This document shows positions 34,351-43,978 of a stretch of 64,000 nucleotides of DNA, one piece after another. Both the position numbers and the translations under genes were made by a program. The stretch is from Bog-473 sp963755375. Lineage in GTDB: Bacteria > Actinomycetota > Acidimicrobiia > Acidimicrobiales > RAAP-2. The stretch lies in the NCBI GenBank assembly GCA_963755375.1, contig CAVWKG010000006.1, positions 434,001 to 498,000 on the forward strand. Reading direction: 5' to 3'. Positions within the stretch are counted from its first letter, which is position 1. Each line of letters opens with the position of its first letter. Below the pieces are notes generated by a model, which did no database searches, had not been told where the DNA came from, and worked only from the letters and a program-made list of their open reading frames with translations.

Positions 34351-34826
34351 TGAGAGGGTCTCAGGGTCATGTCCCAGGTCCTTGCCGGCCGGACGGGCCG
34401 GAGCTCGTCTGGTTGTTCCTGCACTCCCCGGCCTCGCATCGGAACCGGGATCACGATCTCCACTTCTGACCCGAAGCGGCTCGAGGAGGGCTGGTTCGCC
34501 GAGTCGCCCGAAGACACCGTCTGCCACTCGTTGGACGCGGCCGGCAGGCTGACCGCGTTCGAGTTTGGCACCTGGTCGGCGCTGACCGTGACCGTCCCGA
34601 CAAATCAGGTTTGCCGTAGAGTCTTCTTATCGGAGCTGAAGATTGGAAGCCCAGGTCCGTAAGAGCGCTCTATCCCAGTTCAATTCTCGCTGCCGGATTT
34701 GGGAGGGCCCTCTGCTTGTCCTTGGGCATCACGTATCACCAATGAGAGCTGACGTGGCCTGCGCCGGCCGTGCCTGATCGAGCCCGCAATCGTCTCGTGC
34801 CCGCCCCGGGGGGAGTGGGGCGTCGG
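34351..34826. other. Gap before the first cyclase-ATPase gene, no clear gene
   Basis: Short frames on both strands here have no recognisable domain. Parts of them look like decayed coding sequence: in one + frame PDGPELVWLFLHSPASH ends at a stop, and in another KRLEEGWFAESPEDTVCHSL follows. This may be debris of a former gene beside the phosphoesterase fragment. Confidence 0.35.
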
Positions 34827-34841
34827 TAGAGTTCTGACGCA
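34827..34841 (+). promoter_or_regulatory. Leaderless promoter for the cyclase-ATPase gene
   Basis: TAGAGT at 34827-34832 is followed by nine bases and then the GTG start at 34842. There is no ribosome-binding sequence in between, so transcription probably starts at or next to the start codon. Confidence 0.45.
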
Positions 34842-37800
34842 GTGACCACCAGCGCGGAGTGGGTCGAGGTGACCTGCTGCTTCACCGACATCCAGGGGTC
34901 CACGCAGCTATTGCGGGACCTTGGACCGGCCCCGTACCAGCGCGTCGTCAACGAGCACTTCACCGCGCTCCGCCTAGCGCTCCGTCGACACGGTGGCAAC
35001 GAGTTCGGAACGAGCGGCGACGGCATGTTCATGGCCTTTTCGGAGCCCGACGAGGCTGTCGCTGCCACTCTCGAAGCGCAGCGGTCGTTCGCTGACATCC
35101 ACCTCGGTAACCGAACCGCCCTTCGGGTTCGAATGGGTATTCACACCGGCCCCGCAGTACCCGATGCCGCCGAGGGGTTTGTGGGCCTCACTGTGCATGA
35201 GGCTGCACGCATCATGTCGGCCGCCCACGGCGGACAGATCCTGCTTTCTGCGCGCACCGCCTCTCTGGTACCCAACGCCAATACCTGGAACCTGGGAGCG
35301 TTTCTCCTCAAGGACGTCGATGGGCCGATGGAGCTGCACCAGCTCCGCCACGACGATCTGCAGGCCAACTTCCCTCCGGTCCGGGCGCGTTCAGCGCTTG
35401 GCCGGAGTTTTCCCGACCAGCTCGCTACCGAGCTGTTCGTTGGCCGGTCACGTGAGCTGGAGTCCTTGCGCGAGGCATGGCACACGTCACGAGCCGGCCG
35501 GATGGGCGCGGCACTCGTAGCTGGAGAGGCGGGCATCGGCAAGACCGCCCTAGTGGGTCGTCTGGCAACCGTTGTCTATGGCGAGGGCGCCACGGTCCTC
35601 TACGGGCGCAGCCGCAAAGGTCTTACCGTTCCTTATCAGTCGTTTGCTGATGCGCTGTCGCGCTGGACGGCGAGCGCCTCCGACGGCGACCTTGGCGGGA
35701 TAGTGACTCGGTGGGGCTCCTACCTGTCAGGACTCTTGCCCGACCTCGTCACCCGGTTCGGCGTCAAGCCCTTGTCGCCCGTTTCCGAGCCTGGGCTACA
35801 CCGCCTCCACCAATTGCAGGGCCTGTCTGCGCTGTTCTCCGCCGTTGCTTCCACGGCGCCCATGCTCCTCGTGCTCGACGACATGCAGTGGGCCGATGCC
35901 TCGAGCGCGCAACTCCTGAGCGACCTCACCCACAGTGGTAGCGCGCTCCCGGCGCTGATCGTGGTGATCTACCGCGGCGCCGACGTGGAACGGAGCAGCC
36001 CGTTCGAGGCAGCGCTTTGGGCGTTGCAGCAGACCCCCCACGTGCGGAGGATCAACCTGGGAGGTCTGAGCACAGACGATGTGGCCCAACTGATAGTCGA
36101 GCATGGTGAGGACGCGCGATCGCTGCACCGTCTGACCGGCGGTAATCCGTTTCTGCTGCGCCAAATGCTCACGACCGGGGACGCGGAGCTCACCGATCGC
36201 CCGCACCTCGTCGGCGACCTCGTGGCGGCCCGGTCGGCCTCGCTGGGGCAACAGGCCCGCTCGGTGCTGGCGACCGCGTGCGTCGTCGGCTCCGAGTTCG
36301 GGCTCGACGTTCTGGCGTTCGTCACGGGTCTCACCGTCGCGGATCTTCTCGAGGTCGTGGAGAAGTGCGCCCGGGCGCAACTCATCGAGGAGACGGGGCC
36401 CGGCCGCTTTCGATTCACCCACGACCTCATTTGGGAGACCCTCTCCTCGGAGTTAAGCGCGAGTCGGATCGCGTATTACCACGGACTCGTCGGCGACGCG
36501 CTCGAGCGTGAGCAAACGTCCGATTCGCAACTGCCAGCCCTTGCCTACCATTACTCGCGGGCTCTCGATGCAGATCGAAAGATTAGAGGCATCACCTACG
36601 CGCTTGCGGCTGGAGCTCGGGCATGGCAGCGCCTTGCCTTCGAGGCTGCCATCCAGGAATTGGACGCGGCCCTGGCAACTTTGGACGACATGGTGCACGA
36701 CGACGCATCGCTCCGCATGGACCTGCTCTTCGAGCGAGGGCGGGCTGGCACCGCGGCGGGTGCAATGTACTGGGAGCGCGGTATTGCCGACCTGTGGACG
36801 GTCGTCGACCTCGCCGAGGAAGCGGGCGACCACTTGCGGGCGACACGCGCGGTCATTCAGCTCTCGGGGCAAACCGTGACGGCCAGTGGCGACGCGCGGC
36901 TGTTGGACCAGCAGCTGCGGTGCCTCGCACGTCTGGCGGGTAGCCCTGAAGAAGCCACCCAACGGTCGCGCTTGCTCGCGGCACGCGGCCGGTATCTGGC
37001 ACACTCAGCGGGTCAGGCCGCCGAGGGCCGGCGCCTGAGCCGCGAGGCGCTGCAGCTCGCGCGGCAGCTCGACGACCCGATCGTCCTCCGACACGCCCTG
37101 GGCTCGCACCTCGGATCGTGCATCGGCGAGCCCATTCCGGAGCGCTCGGAGTGGACCGCAGAATTCTTACAGTTGGCGGAGTTGACGGGTTCGAGGGCGG
37201 ATGTGGTGATCGCGCACCGCCACAACGTCGCACTGGCTGCGGAAACAGGAGACGGCGAAATGTTGCGCGCCGAGGTCTCGAAATGTGACGAGCTCCGCTT
37301 CGAGGCGTTCCAGGCGCTCGCGTTCGACCACCTCGATGTCGCCGAGAGCCTCGCTCTCAAGGGCATCGAGGAAGCGAGATTGGGGGAGGCCGCTGGTCAG
37401 CTCGGGATCGTCCTCTGGTGGCGAGACCGACTCGACGTCAGCATTGCTTCCTACGAAGCCTTGTTGCGGGCACAGCCGGCTCTTGATGGTCCGCGCGCTG
37501 CCCTGGCCCTCGTGTTCGCAGCGTCGGGCGACCGGACTCGCGCCGTGTCGGCGCTCCAGTCTCTCGCGCCCGGCGGCGTCCTGCGCCTCAGGGACGACAC
37601 CTACACGAATTCCGTTCTGGCGGTAATGACAGAGGCGGTGTATGCGCTGGACGACTCGGACTTGGCCGCCCAACTTCGGGCGCGGATGGCCCCACTCGCT
37701 GGGCGTCTGATCGCCATGCGCTACATCGCCGTGCTCGGGGCGGCCGATCGGTATCTGGCAATGCACGACGCCCTGCTCGGGAGGTTCGACGTCGCCTTCG

Positions 37801-38021
37801 ACGCCTTCGCCAAGGCGCTCGACCTCGAGCTGCGTTTCGGGTCGCCGACCCTGGCGTCGCAGACGCACCTGGCCTACGCGCAGGCACTTGCCCGAGCAGG
37901 CCAGGCCCCGGAGGCGGCCCGCCAAGCCGACGCCGCCTGTCGTGCAGCCGAGGAGACCGGCGTGGACTTCGTGATCAGGCGGGCCTCCGAGCTCGGCTCC
38001 ATTCTGCGCGATTCCCGCTGA
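34842..38021 (+). CDS. Class III cyclase-AAA ATPase-TPR signalling protein (paralogue 1)
   Basis: The 1059-residue protein has three parts. Residues 8-180 are a class III nucleotidyl cyclase domain with both metal aspartates (Asp16 in FTDIQGST, Asp60 in TSGDGMF). The Lys that normally selects the purine (as in EVKNTGDG) is replaced: GNEFGTSGDG. Residues about 195-480 are an AAA/STAND ATPase with Walker A GEAGIGKTA and Walker B LLVLDDMQWADA. The remainder is TPR-like helices. There is no C-terminal LuxR helix-turn-helix. This resembles the large cyclase-ATPase proteins common in actinobacteria. Whether it makes cAMP is doubtful because of the missing Lys. A homologue lies 450 bases downstream. 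Confidence 0.82.
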   Translation: MTTSAEWVEVTCCFTDIQGSTQLLRDLGPAPYQRVVNEHFTALRLALRRHGGNEFGTSGDGMFMAFSEPDEAVAATLEAQRSFADIHLGNRTALRVRMGIHTGPAVPDAAEGFVGLTVHEAARIMSAAHGGQILLSARTASLVPNANTWNLGAFLLKDVDGPMELHQLRHDDLQANFPPVRARSALGRSFPDQLATELFVGRSRELESLREAWHTSRAGRMGAALVAGEAGIGKTALVGRLATVVYGEGATVLYGRSRKGLTVPYQSFADALSRWTASASDGDLGGIVTRWGSYLSGLLPDLVTRFGVKPLSPVSEPGLHRLHQLQGLSALFSAVASTAPMLLVLDDMQWADASSAQLLSDLTHSGSALPALIVVIYRGADVERSSPFEAALWALQQTPHVRRINLGGLSTDDVAQLIVEHGEDARSLHRLTGGNPFLLRQMLTTGDAELTDRPHLVGDLVAARSASLGQQARSVLATACVVGSEFGLDVLAFVTGLTVADLLEVVEKCARAQLIEETGPGRFRFTHDLIWETLSSELSASRIAYYHGLVGDALEREQTSDSQLPALAYHYSRALDADRKIRGITYALAAGARAWQRLAFEAAIQELDAALATLDDMVHDDASLRMDLLFERGRAGTAAGAMYWERGIADLWTVVDLAEEAGDHLRATRAVIQLSGQTVTASGDARLLDQQLRCLARLAGSPEEATQRSRLLAARGRYLAHSAGQAAEGRRLSREALQLARQLDDPIVLRHALGSHLGSCIGEPIPERSEWTAEFLQLAELTGSRADVVIAHRHNVALAAETGDGEMLRAEVSKCDELRFEAFQALAFDHLDVAESLALKGIEEARLGEAAGQLGIVLWWRDRLDVSIASYEALLRAQPALDGPRAALALVFAASGDRTRAVSALQSLAPGGVLRLRDDTYTNSVLAVMTEAVYALDDSDLAAQLRARMAPLAGRLIAMRYIAVLGAADRYLAMHDALLGRFDVAFDAFAKALDLELRFGSPTLASQTHLAYAQALARAGQAPEAARQADAACRAAEETGVDFVIRRASELGSILRDSR

Positions 38022-38474
38022 GCCCCGAACTCCGACTCACGCGATGAGGAAGTGAGTTGATTGGTTGGTATTCGTGCGTTCGTGGGCGAGGGAGTTCCGT
38101 GGGCTGTCGACAAAACTCCTTGACCAGGGAGGTCGCCATGCTGTTGGTTCCACACCCCCAGGCTGAATAACGCGGATTTCCCATCGTCCCGATCGGAACA
38201 TGGCAATCGACCGAACAGTGGGTTGGCGTGGAGATCAGATATCCCCGGCTCATGGCGCAGCGCCGGGTCGAGGCACCGCAGTTCGGCATGCACCCTCGGC
38301 GCTCCTCGTGGTCGCCGGCGAGCCGGCGTGGGATCTCCGGTCTGTTTGCGCGCAACTGGGGTTGGTGCGAAGCTTCTCGTTGCTGTCCCTCCGCGGACAT
38401 GAGATCCGGCTGTTGACCCAATTCCGTCCGGCCCAGGCTGGTCCCGGGGCCGGCTTCTTGAGATCCGAGGCGAC
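38022..38474. other. Gap between the twin cyclase-ATPase genes
   Basis: No gene is supported in these 453 bases; the frames at 38200-38550 lack domains. A GTGGGCGAGGG word and GATTGGTTGG near 38055-38093, and TCGACAAAACTC at 38107-38118, echo the sequence flanking the tRNA-Leu 3' end at 54.1 kb. The last of these is the exact reverse complement of the GAGTTTTGTCGA found there. Confidence 0.35.
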
Positions 38475-41400
38475 ATGTCGTCAGCCACCGAGAACGTCAC
38501 GGCGCTCTTCACCGACCTGGTCGGATCGACCCAGCTCGCCACCTCGCTGACGCCCGACGTCGCCGACGAGGTCCGCCGCGAGCATTTCTCGACCCTGCGG
38601 CGCGCCATAACGGAAAGTGGCGGGAGCGAGGTCAAGAATACCGGGGACGGCCTCATGGTGGTCTTCTCCACGGCGTCGGCCGCACTGACGTGCGCAGTAG
38701 CCATGCAGCAAGCCGTCCATCGCCACAACCAGGCATCAGGTCGGGTTCTCGGCGTGCGCATCGGGCTGAGCAGCGGTGAGGTCACGCCTGACGACGGCGA
38801 CTACTTCGGTGACTCGGTGGTCGAAGCGGCGCGCCTCTGTGCCCTCGCCGAAGGCGGTCAGATCCTCGCGGCCGAGCTGACCAGGCATACGGCCGGCAGG
38901 CGCGCTCCGCACACGTTCCGGCCCTTGGGCGAATTGCGGCTCAAGGGTATTCCGGAACCGGTTGCCACCATAGAAGTCGGCTGGGAGCCGCTTGCCCCGG
39001 GCGAATGCGAAGAAGAGAATGCAGAGCTTCCGGCTCGATTGTCGTTGATCCCCGAGGTTGGGGTCGTCGGGCGTCGCGAGGAGCTCGACATCCTCCACGC
39101 CGCGTTCAAGCGGGTGTGCGCCGGAGACGGGCATGAGGTGGTCCTGATCGCCGGCGAGGCCGGGATGGGCAAAACGACGATTGCCTCGGAACTCGCTCGA
39201 AGCGCTCACGGGCAGGGTGCGACCGTGCTCTTCGGACACTGTGAGGAGGAGACGGGCGCTCCGTATCAGCCGTTCCGCGAGGCACTCGGGCACTACGTCA
39301 CCCATGCACCTCAGAAGATGTTGACGAGCCACGTCGAGTTCTCCGGCCCAAACCTGGGGCTGATGATCCCGGCTCTGGGTTCTCGGCTCGGGTTGACTCC
39401 GTCGTCCACGACAGCGGACCCCGAAGCAGAGCGCTATCTGCTCTTTGCCGCCGTGATCGACGTGCTCGTCCGGGCGTCTGAGGACCAAGCGCTCGTCATC
39501 GTGCTCGACGATCTGCAGTGGGCCGACAAGCCGAGTCTCCAATTGCTACGACACGTGGTCGCCACCATCGAGCCGTTGCATGCGCTCATCGTCGTCACCT
39601 ACCGCAGCACCGATTTGGCGCAATCCGACTCCCTGGTGGAGACCCTCGCTGCGCTGCGCCGGGAGCCTGGTGTCAGCCGGATTGAGCTGAAGGGTCTTGG
39701 CGACGCTGACCTCGTCGCACTTCTCGAGCGCAGCAAGGGCACGGAGCTGAGCGAGGGCGATCTGGACCTCGCCCATGCGCTCTATCGAGAGACCGACGGG
39801 AATCCCTTTTTCGTCACCGAAGTCCTCCATCATCTTGCCGACACCGGTCAACTCGGAGCCGGCATGCCCAACATCGCGAGCGCAGAGCACCAAGAGGAGG
39901 CTTGGCTCTTGCCCGACAGCGTTCGTGAGGTCGTCGCTGCCCGGGTTGGACGGTTGGGCGACCCGGCCAAGCAGGTGCTCGCATTGGCCGCGGTGATCGG
40001 GCGCGATTTCGACCTGGAAGTCTTGGCGTCCGTCTCCAACCGCACAGAGGACGAGCTGCTCGACGTCCTCGATGCTGCGTACTTCGCGGCCCTCGTCCGC
40101 GAGGTCAGCGACGTCCCTGGCCACTATGTCTTCACCCATGCGTTGATCCGTCGAACCCTCTACGACGACTTGGGTGCGACCCGCCGCGCCCGGGCCCACC
40201 GGGCGATCGCCGAGACACTCGAGGACCAGCGGCGAGTGCCTTCCGCGGCGGCCGTGCGCGACCTCGCGTACCACTGGTTCCACGCCACCCAGCCAGTCGA
40301 CATGTCGAAGGCGATCGAGTACTCGAAGCGCGCCGCCGAGGCCGCGCTCGGGGCACTGGCGCCCGACGAGGCCCTGCGCTATTACGGCCAAGCGCTCCAA
40401 CTCCACGCTCAGTTGGTGCAGCCGGACCCGGTGCTCGGGGTGGACTTGCGCATCGGATTGGGGACAGCCCAGCGTCAAGTCGGTGCGGGCGAGTACCGAA
40501 CCACGCTCCTAGAGGCCGGCGCCGAAGCCGAGCGCCTGTGCGCCACGGACCGCATCGTCGCTGCCGCGCTGGCCAACAGTCGTGGCTTCTTCAGCGCTGT
40601 TGGCGGCGTAGACCGCGAGCGGATCAGGCAGCTCGAGCACGCTCTCGATGCACTCGACGAGGACCGTGGCGCTACCCGGGCCCGACTCTTGGCCCTGCTC
40701 GCTCAGGAGCTCTCGCCCGCCGGTGATCTTCAGCGCCGTCTTGTCCTCAGCGAGGAAGCGGTCGAGATCGCTCGGGGACTCGGTGATCCGCAGGTGTTGG
40801 TCGAGGTCCTGAACCTACGTTTCAACGCGATCCTGGGGGCCGAGATGCTGCAGGAGCGGCTGCAGGTCGTGAGGGAGGCCAGTGCGCTTGCGGAAGAGCT
40901 GCATGACCCGGTGGCCAGGCTCTTCGCCTCAATGTTCACGGTGTTCGCCAACCTCGATACCGGCAACCGACGGGAGATCGACCGGGCCTCCGAGGCGGCC
41001 ATGACCCTGGCCGAGCAGGTCGGCCAGCCCACGCTCCGCTGGATCACCATGTGGACCCGTGTCCTGCGGAGCTGGCTGGACGGCGACCTGGAGGCAGCCG
41101 AGACCCGGACGAACGACGCCTTCGCCCTCGGGTTCGAGTCTGAGCAACCCGATGCCACCGTCGTGCCGGGGGTGCTGCTCATGTTCCTTCGCTGGGCCCA
41201 GGGCCGCACCGAGGAGATCGAGCCGGTACTGACACAAATGCTCGCCGACAACGTGCAACTGCCCGGGCTTAAGGCCGGTCTCGCCACAATGCACTGTGAG
41301 AACGGGAACTTCGACGAGGCACGGGCAGTGACAGCTGGTGAGGTTGCCGCGCAGTTCGCCAGCCTCAAGGACGATCCGTACCAGCTCAACAGCATGGTGC

Positions 41401-41795
41401 TGTGGTGCCATGCTGTTGCCGAGTTGCGCCACTACGAAGCCGCGAGCACCTTGCAGCCTCGGTTGGCGCCCTACAGGGAGGACGTGGGTGCCGCGTCGGT
41501 CGTGACGCCGGGCACAGTGGCGACGGCCATAGGCCAACTCCAGGCCGTTCTCGGCCTGCCGGCCGACGCGGTGGCGTCCTTCCAGGCGGGCCTCGACCGC
41601 TCCGAGCGACTGGGTGCGCCATTTCTCGTGGCGACGACGCATTACTGGTGGGCCCGCTGCCTTCTCGACGCAGGCGACGACATGCTCGGCGACCCCGAGG
41701 AACATCTCTCGGCGGCGCTGGCCCTGGCTCAGACTCACGGGTACCAGGGAATAGAGCGGAAGATCGCTCGGCTGCAGGTAGCGGGTCCCTCCTAG
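38475..41795 (+). CDS. Class III cyclase-AAA ATPase-TPR signalling protein (paralogue 2)
   Basis: The 1106-residue protein has the same architecture as the gene at 34842, with Walker A at almost the same residue (about 226; GEAGMGKTT). The cyclase domain has both metal aspartates (FTDLVGST and NTGDGLM) and, unlike paralogue 1, keeps the purine-site Lys in SEVKNTGDG. VVEAARLCALAEGGQIL carries the conserved Arg of the transition-state region. Walker B is VIVLDDLQWADK. A long TPR-like helical part fills residues 600-1100. This copy is the better candidate for a working adenylate or guanylate cyclase, with activity probably tied to the ATPase and TPR sensor parts. Confidence 0.85.
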   Translation: MSSATENVTALFTDLVGSTQLATSLTPDVADEVRREHFSTLRRAITESGGSEVKNTGDGLMVVFSTASAALTCAVAMQQAVHRHNQASGRVLGVRIGLSSGEVTPDDGDYFGDSVVEAARLCALAEGGQILAAELTRHTAGRRAPHTFRPLGELRLKGIPEPVATIEVGWEPLAPGECEEENAELPARLSLIPEVGVVGRREELDILHAAFKRVCAGDGHEVVLIAGEAGMGKTTIASELARSAHGQGATVLFGHCEEETGAPYQPFREALGHYVTHAPQKMLTSHVEFSGPNLGLMIPALGSRLGLTPSSTTADPEAERYLLFAAVIDVLVRASEDQALVIVLDDLQWADKPSLQLLRHVVATIEPLHALIVVTYRSTDLAQSDSLVETLAALRREPGVSRIELKGLGDADLVALLERSKGTELSEGDLDLAHALYRETDGNPFFVTEVLHHLADTGQLGAGMPNIASAEHQEEAWLLPDSVREVVAARVGRLGDPAKQVLALAAVIGRDFDLEVLASVSNRTEDELLDVLDAAYFAALVREVSDVPGHYVFTHALIRRTLYDDLGATRRARAHRAIAETLEDQRRVPSAAAVRDLAYHWFHATQPVDMSKAIEYSKRAAEAALGALAPDEALRYYGQALQLHAQLVQPDPVLGVDLRIGLGTAQRQVGAGEYRTTLLEAGAEAERLCATDRIVAAALANSRGFFSAVGGVDRERIRQLEHALDALDEDRGATRARLLALLAQELSPAGDLQRRLVLSEEAVEIARGLGDPQVLVEVLNLRFNAILGAEMLQERLQVVREASALAEELHDPVARLFASMFTVFANLDTGNRREIDRASEAAMTLAEQVGQPTLRWITMWTRVLRSWLDGDLEAAETRTNDAFALGFESEQPDATVVPGVLLMFLRWAQGRTEEIEPVLTQMLADNVQLPGLKAGLATMHCENGNFDEARAVTAGEVAAQFASLKDDPYQLNSMVLWCHAVAELRHYEAASTLQPRLAPYREDVGAASVVTPGTVATAIGQLQAVLGLPADAVASFQAGLDRSERLGAPFLVATTHYWWARCLLDAGDDMLGDPEEHLSAALALAQTHGYQGIERKIARLQVAGPS

Positions 41796-42351
41796 GAGCA
41801 CGCCGGTGTATGTGTCCTGTGGTCGTCACCTTGTACCGGCATGAAGCATCATCCCGACGTCGACGAGCCCGACACGTGGCTGAAGCCCTAGCTACTCGCT
41901 CCTCGGTTCGGCGTCCAAGAGGGCGTTTGGGCGCCCCCCCAGACTCTCGGGGGGCTCCTGCCCGCTCCGGGCGAGGGGCATCTGGCCAAGCGGGCGCGGA
42001 GGCACCGCTCGACCCGGGGAGTTGTGTCGGCTGGGAGTACTCGAGTCGTCTCGAGACCCCGGCCTGGCGTTGGTGGTGGGCGCCGCGGTCGGTTAGATGG
42101 TTGGTTGGAGTGGTGGGCTGCGCCTTCAAGAAGTTCAACGAGGAGTACAGGCGTTCTCCGTCACGAAACATCAGCCGGTAGTTTCGGACGAGGTCTTCAG
42201 GCACAATTTCGGATCAATTTCGATTTGTCTGCTCCTAATTGTCAACCCCATTTGTCCAGTTGCTCAAGGTCGTCTTCCGCCCCGACGACACCCCTTATGA
42301 GCCGCGTACTGCGCTGAATCGGGCCAGTCGTGAAAGGCGGGAGACAAAGAC
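41796..42351. other. Gap before the diguanylate cyclase gene
   Basis: These 556 bases hold no convincing gene; the frames on both strands are Arg/Pro-rich shadows. The last 170 bases (42180-42350) are AT-richer and likely include the promoter of the next gene. TCGAGACCCC at 42051-42060 and GGTTGGTTGG at 42099-42108 also occur beside the tRNA-Leu at 54.14 kb. Confidence 0.35.
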
Positions 42352-43761
42352 ATGGTCACTGAGGAAGAGTGGTCGGGAGAGGTCGCGAGGTCGGCACGCT
42401 TTCGCCTGGTGAGCCCCGTCATCGCTCTCGGCGTCTTCGGGCTGATCTTCGTCCCCTGCATGATGGCCGGCCAGGCTCTCGCGTCGGGGATCTACGCCGA
42501 TCTGGTATCGGTTGGGATCATCATGTGCTTCATGCTCCCCTTGGCCTTCGTGCTGGTGATCCTCGGCGAACGCCAGCAACGACGCACCGACGAGAAGGTT
42601 CGCAACCTGAACGCCGACCTGAGCAGTGCCGTCGCCGACGCGGACCGCCTGAACGGCGAGCTCAGCGCCGCCATGGCCGACGCCGATCGCCAGGCCGAGA
42701 TCCGTGATGCCCAGGTGCAGCGTCAGCGCTTCGAAAGCCGCCTGGCCAACGCGCTCGACATGGCCGAAGGAGAGCCCGAAGTAATCGAAGTCATCGAGCG
42801 CTCTTTCTCGAGCGTGCTCCCCGAGGCTCCCGTCGAGCTCCTCCTGGCTGATAACAGCCACGCCCACCTACACCGCATGGCTGCGGTCGGCCCCGAGGGG
42901 AAGCCGCCGAGCTGCGGTGTGGATTCGCCCGACCGCTGCCCGGCGGCGCGAAGGGCTCAGATCCAGGAGTTTGCCGACAGCGACCACCTCGACGCCTGCC
43001 CCAAGCTGCGCAACCGTCCTGAGGGTCAACTCTCCGCCCTCTGCGTGCCGGTCTCCATCATGGGCCGGACGGTCGGCGTGATCCACGCCACCGGTGAGCC
43101 GGGAGCGAAGGTGGACGACGATCACGTCGACGACCTGGCTACCCTGGCCAAACTGGCCGGAGCCCGCATCGGCTTGCTCAGGGTCATGGCAGAGACGCAG
43201 TTGCAGGCCTCGACCGACACGCTTACCGGATTGCTCAACCGACGATCGTTCTCCGAGCGGGTGGCGGCGGTGCCCGCACATCTCTACCCGGTCGCGGTGG
43301 CGATGGCCGACCTCGACCACTTCAAGGCACTCAACGACACCTACGGGCACGAGACGGGAGACCGGGCCCTGCGCCTGTTCGCACGCGTTCTGCGCGATTC
43401 CCTTCGGGCTAATGACGTGGCGTCGCGTTACGGGGGAGAGGAATTCGCCATCGCCTTCCCGGACTGCTCGGCCATCGACGCCGCACGGGCGTTGAACACC
43501 ATACGCGCCCAGCTTGACGCCGCCATTACCGTCGGCGGACTCCCCAAGTACACCGCGAGTTTCGGTGTCACCGAAAGTGAGCCAGGCGAGGACCTCGTGG
43601 CGGCACTCCGCCGGGCTGACGATGCCCTGATGCAAGCGAAGCGGGAGGGTCGCGACCAGGTTGTGCTACACGATGCCATGGGTCACGCCACGACAGCACC
43701 GGACGACCTCCGGCCCGGGTTTATCTCGCTACCAGAAGGGGACTACCTGCCGGCCGATTGA
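42352..43761 (+). CDS. Membrane-bound GAF-GGDEF diguanylate cyclase
   Basis: The 469-residue protein has two N-terminal membrane spans (about residues 20-42 and 50-70), a coiled linker (NLNADLSSAVADADRLNGEL), a GAF-like domain with several Cys and His residues (about 130-280), and a C-terminal GGDEF domain. The signature is GGEEF (about 361-365), so catalysis should be intact; DLDHFKALNDTYGHETGD gives the metal and substrate residues. The RxxD inhibitory site (RAND) lies five residues upstream, so c-di-GMP should inhibit it. It is the only clearly active c-di-GMP synthase in the window and could supply the ligand for the riboswitch at 10383. The cysteines of the GAF part (PSCGVDSPDRCPA) might bind a cofactor. 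Confidence 0.9.
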   Translation: MVTEEEWSGEVARSARFRLVSPVIALGVFGLIFVPCMMAGQALASGIYADLVSVGIIMCFMLPLAFVLVILGERQQRRTDEKVRNLNADLSSAVADADRLNGELSAAMADADRQAEIRDAQVQRQRFESRLANALDMAEGEPEVIEVIERSFSSVLPEAPVELLLADNSHAHLHRMAAVGPEGKPPSCGVDSPDRCPAARRAQIQEFADSDHLDACPKLRNRPEGQLSALCVPVSIMGRTVGVIHATGEPGAKVDDDHVDDLATLAKLAGARIGLLRVMAETQLQASTDTLTGLLNRRSFSERVAAVPAHLYPVAVAMADLDHFKALNDTYGHETGDRALRLFARVLRDSLRANDVASRYGGEEFAIAFPDCSAIDAARALNTIRAQLDAAITVGGLPKYTASFGVTESEPGEDLVAALRRADDALMQAKREGRDQVVLHDAMGHATTAPDDLRPGFISLPEGDYLPAD

Positions 43762-43978
43762 GCCGCCATTGGGTGGGGCGACAGTCGAGAACGACGCGCT
43801 CGCGCTCGAGCGATCTCAGCATGACGGTCAAGAACTGATCGGATGGTCGATCTCGACCCAGCAACGGACTTCGCTTGACAAGAGCAGGCACTGCGCCGTT
43901 CGCCGGAACGTGGTGCCACCGAGCAGGCACTTATGGGGCAGCCTGATCGACCGTCTCTGACAGGTCTTGAATGTCAGC

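Noticed and set aside
34338..34662. Short frames near 34.4-34.6 kb as genes
   Set aside because: No domain, no ribosome site, and frame-shifting protein-like fragments suggest decayed sequence instead.
41386..42204. Long open frames on both strands around 41.4-42.2 kb
   Set aside because: Arg/Pro/Gly-rich composition typical of shadows in GC-rich DNA; the + strand part overlaps the end of the cyclase-ATPase gene, and no domain is visible.
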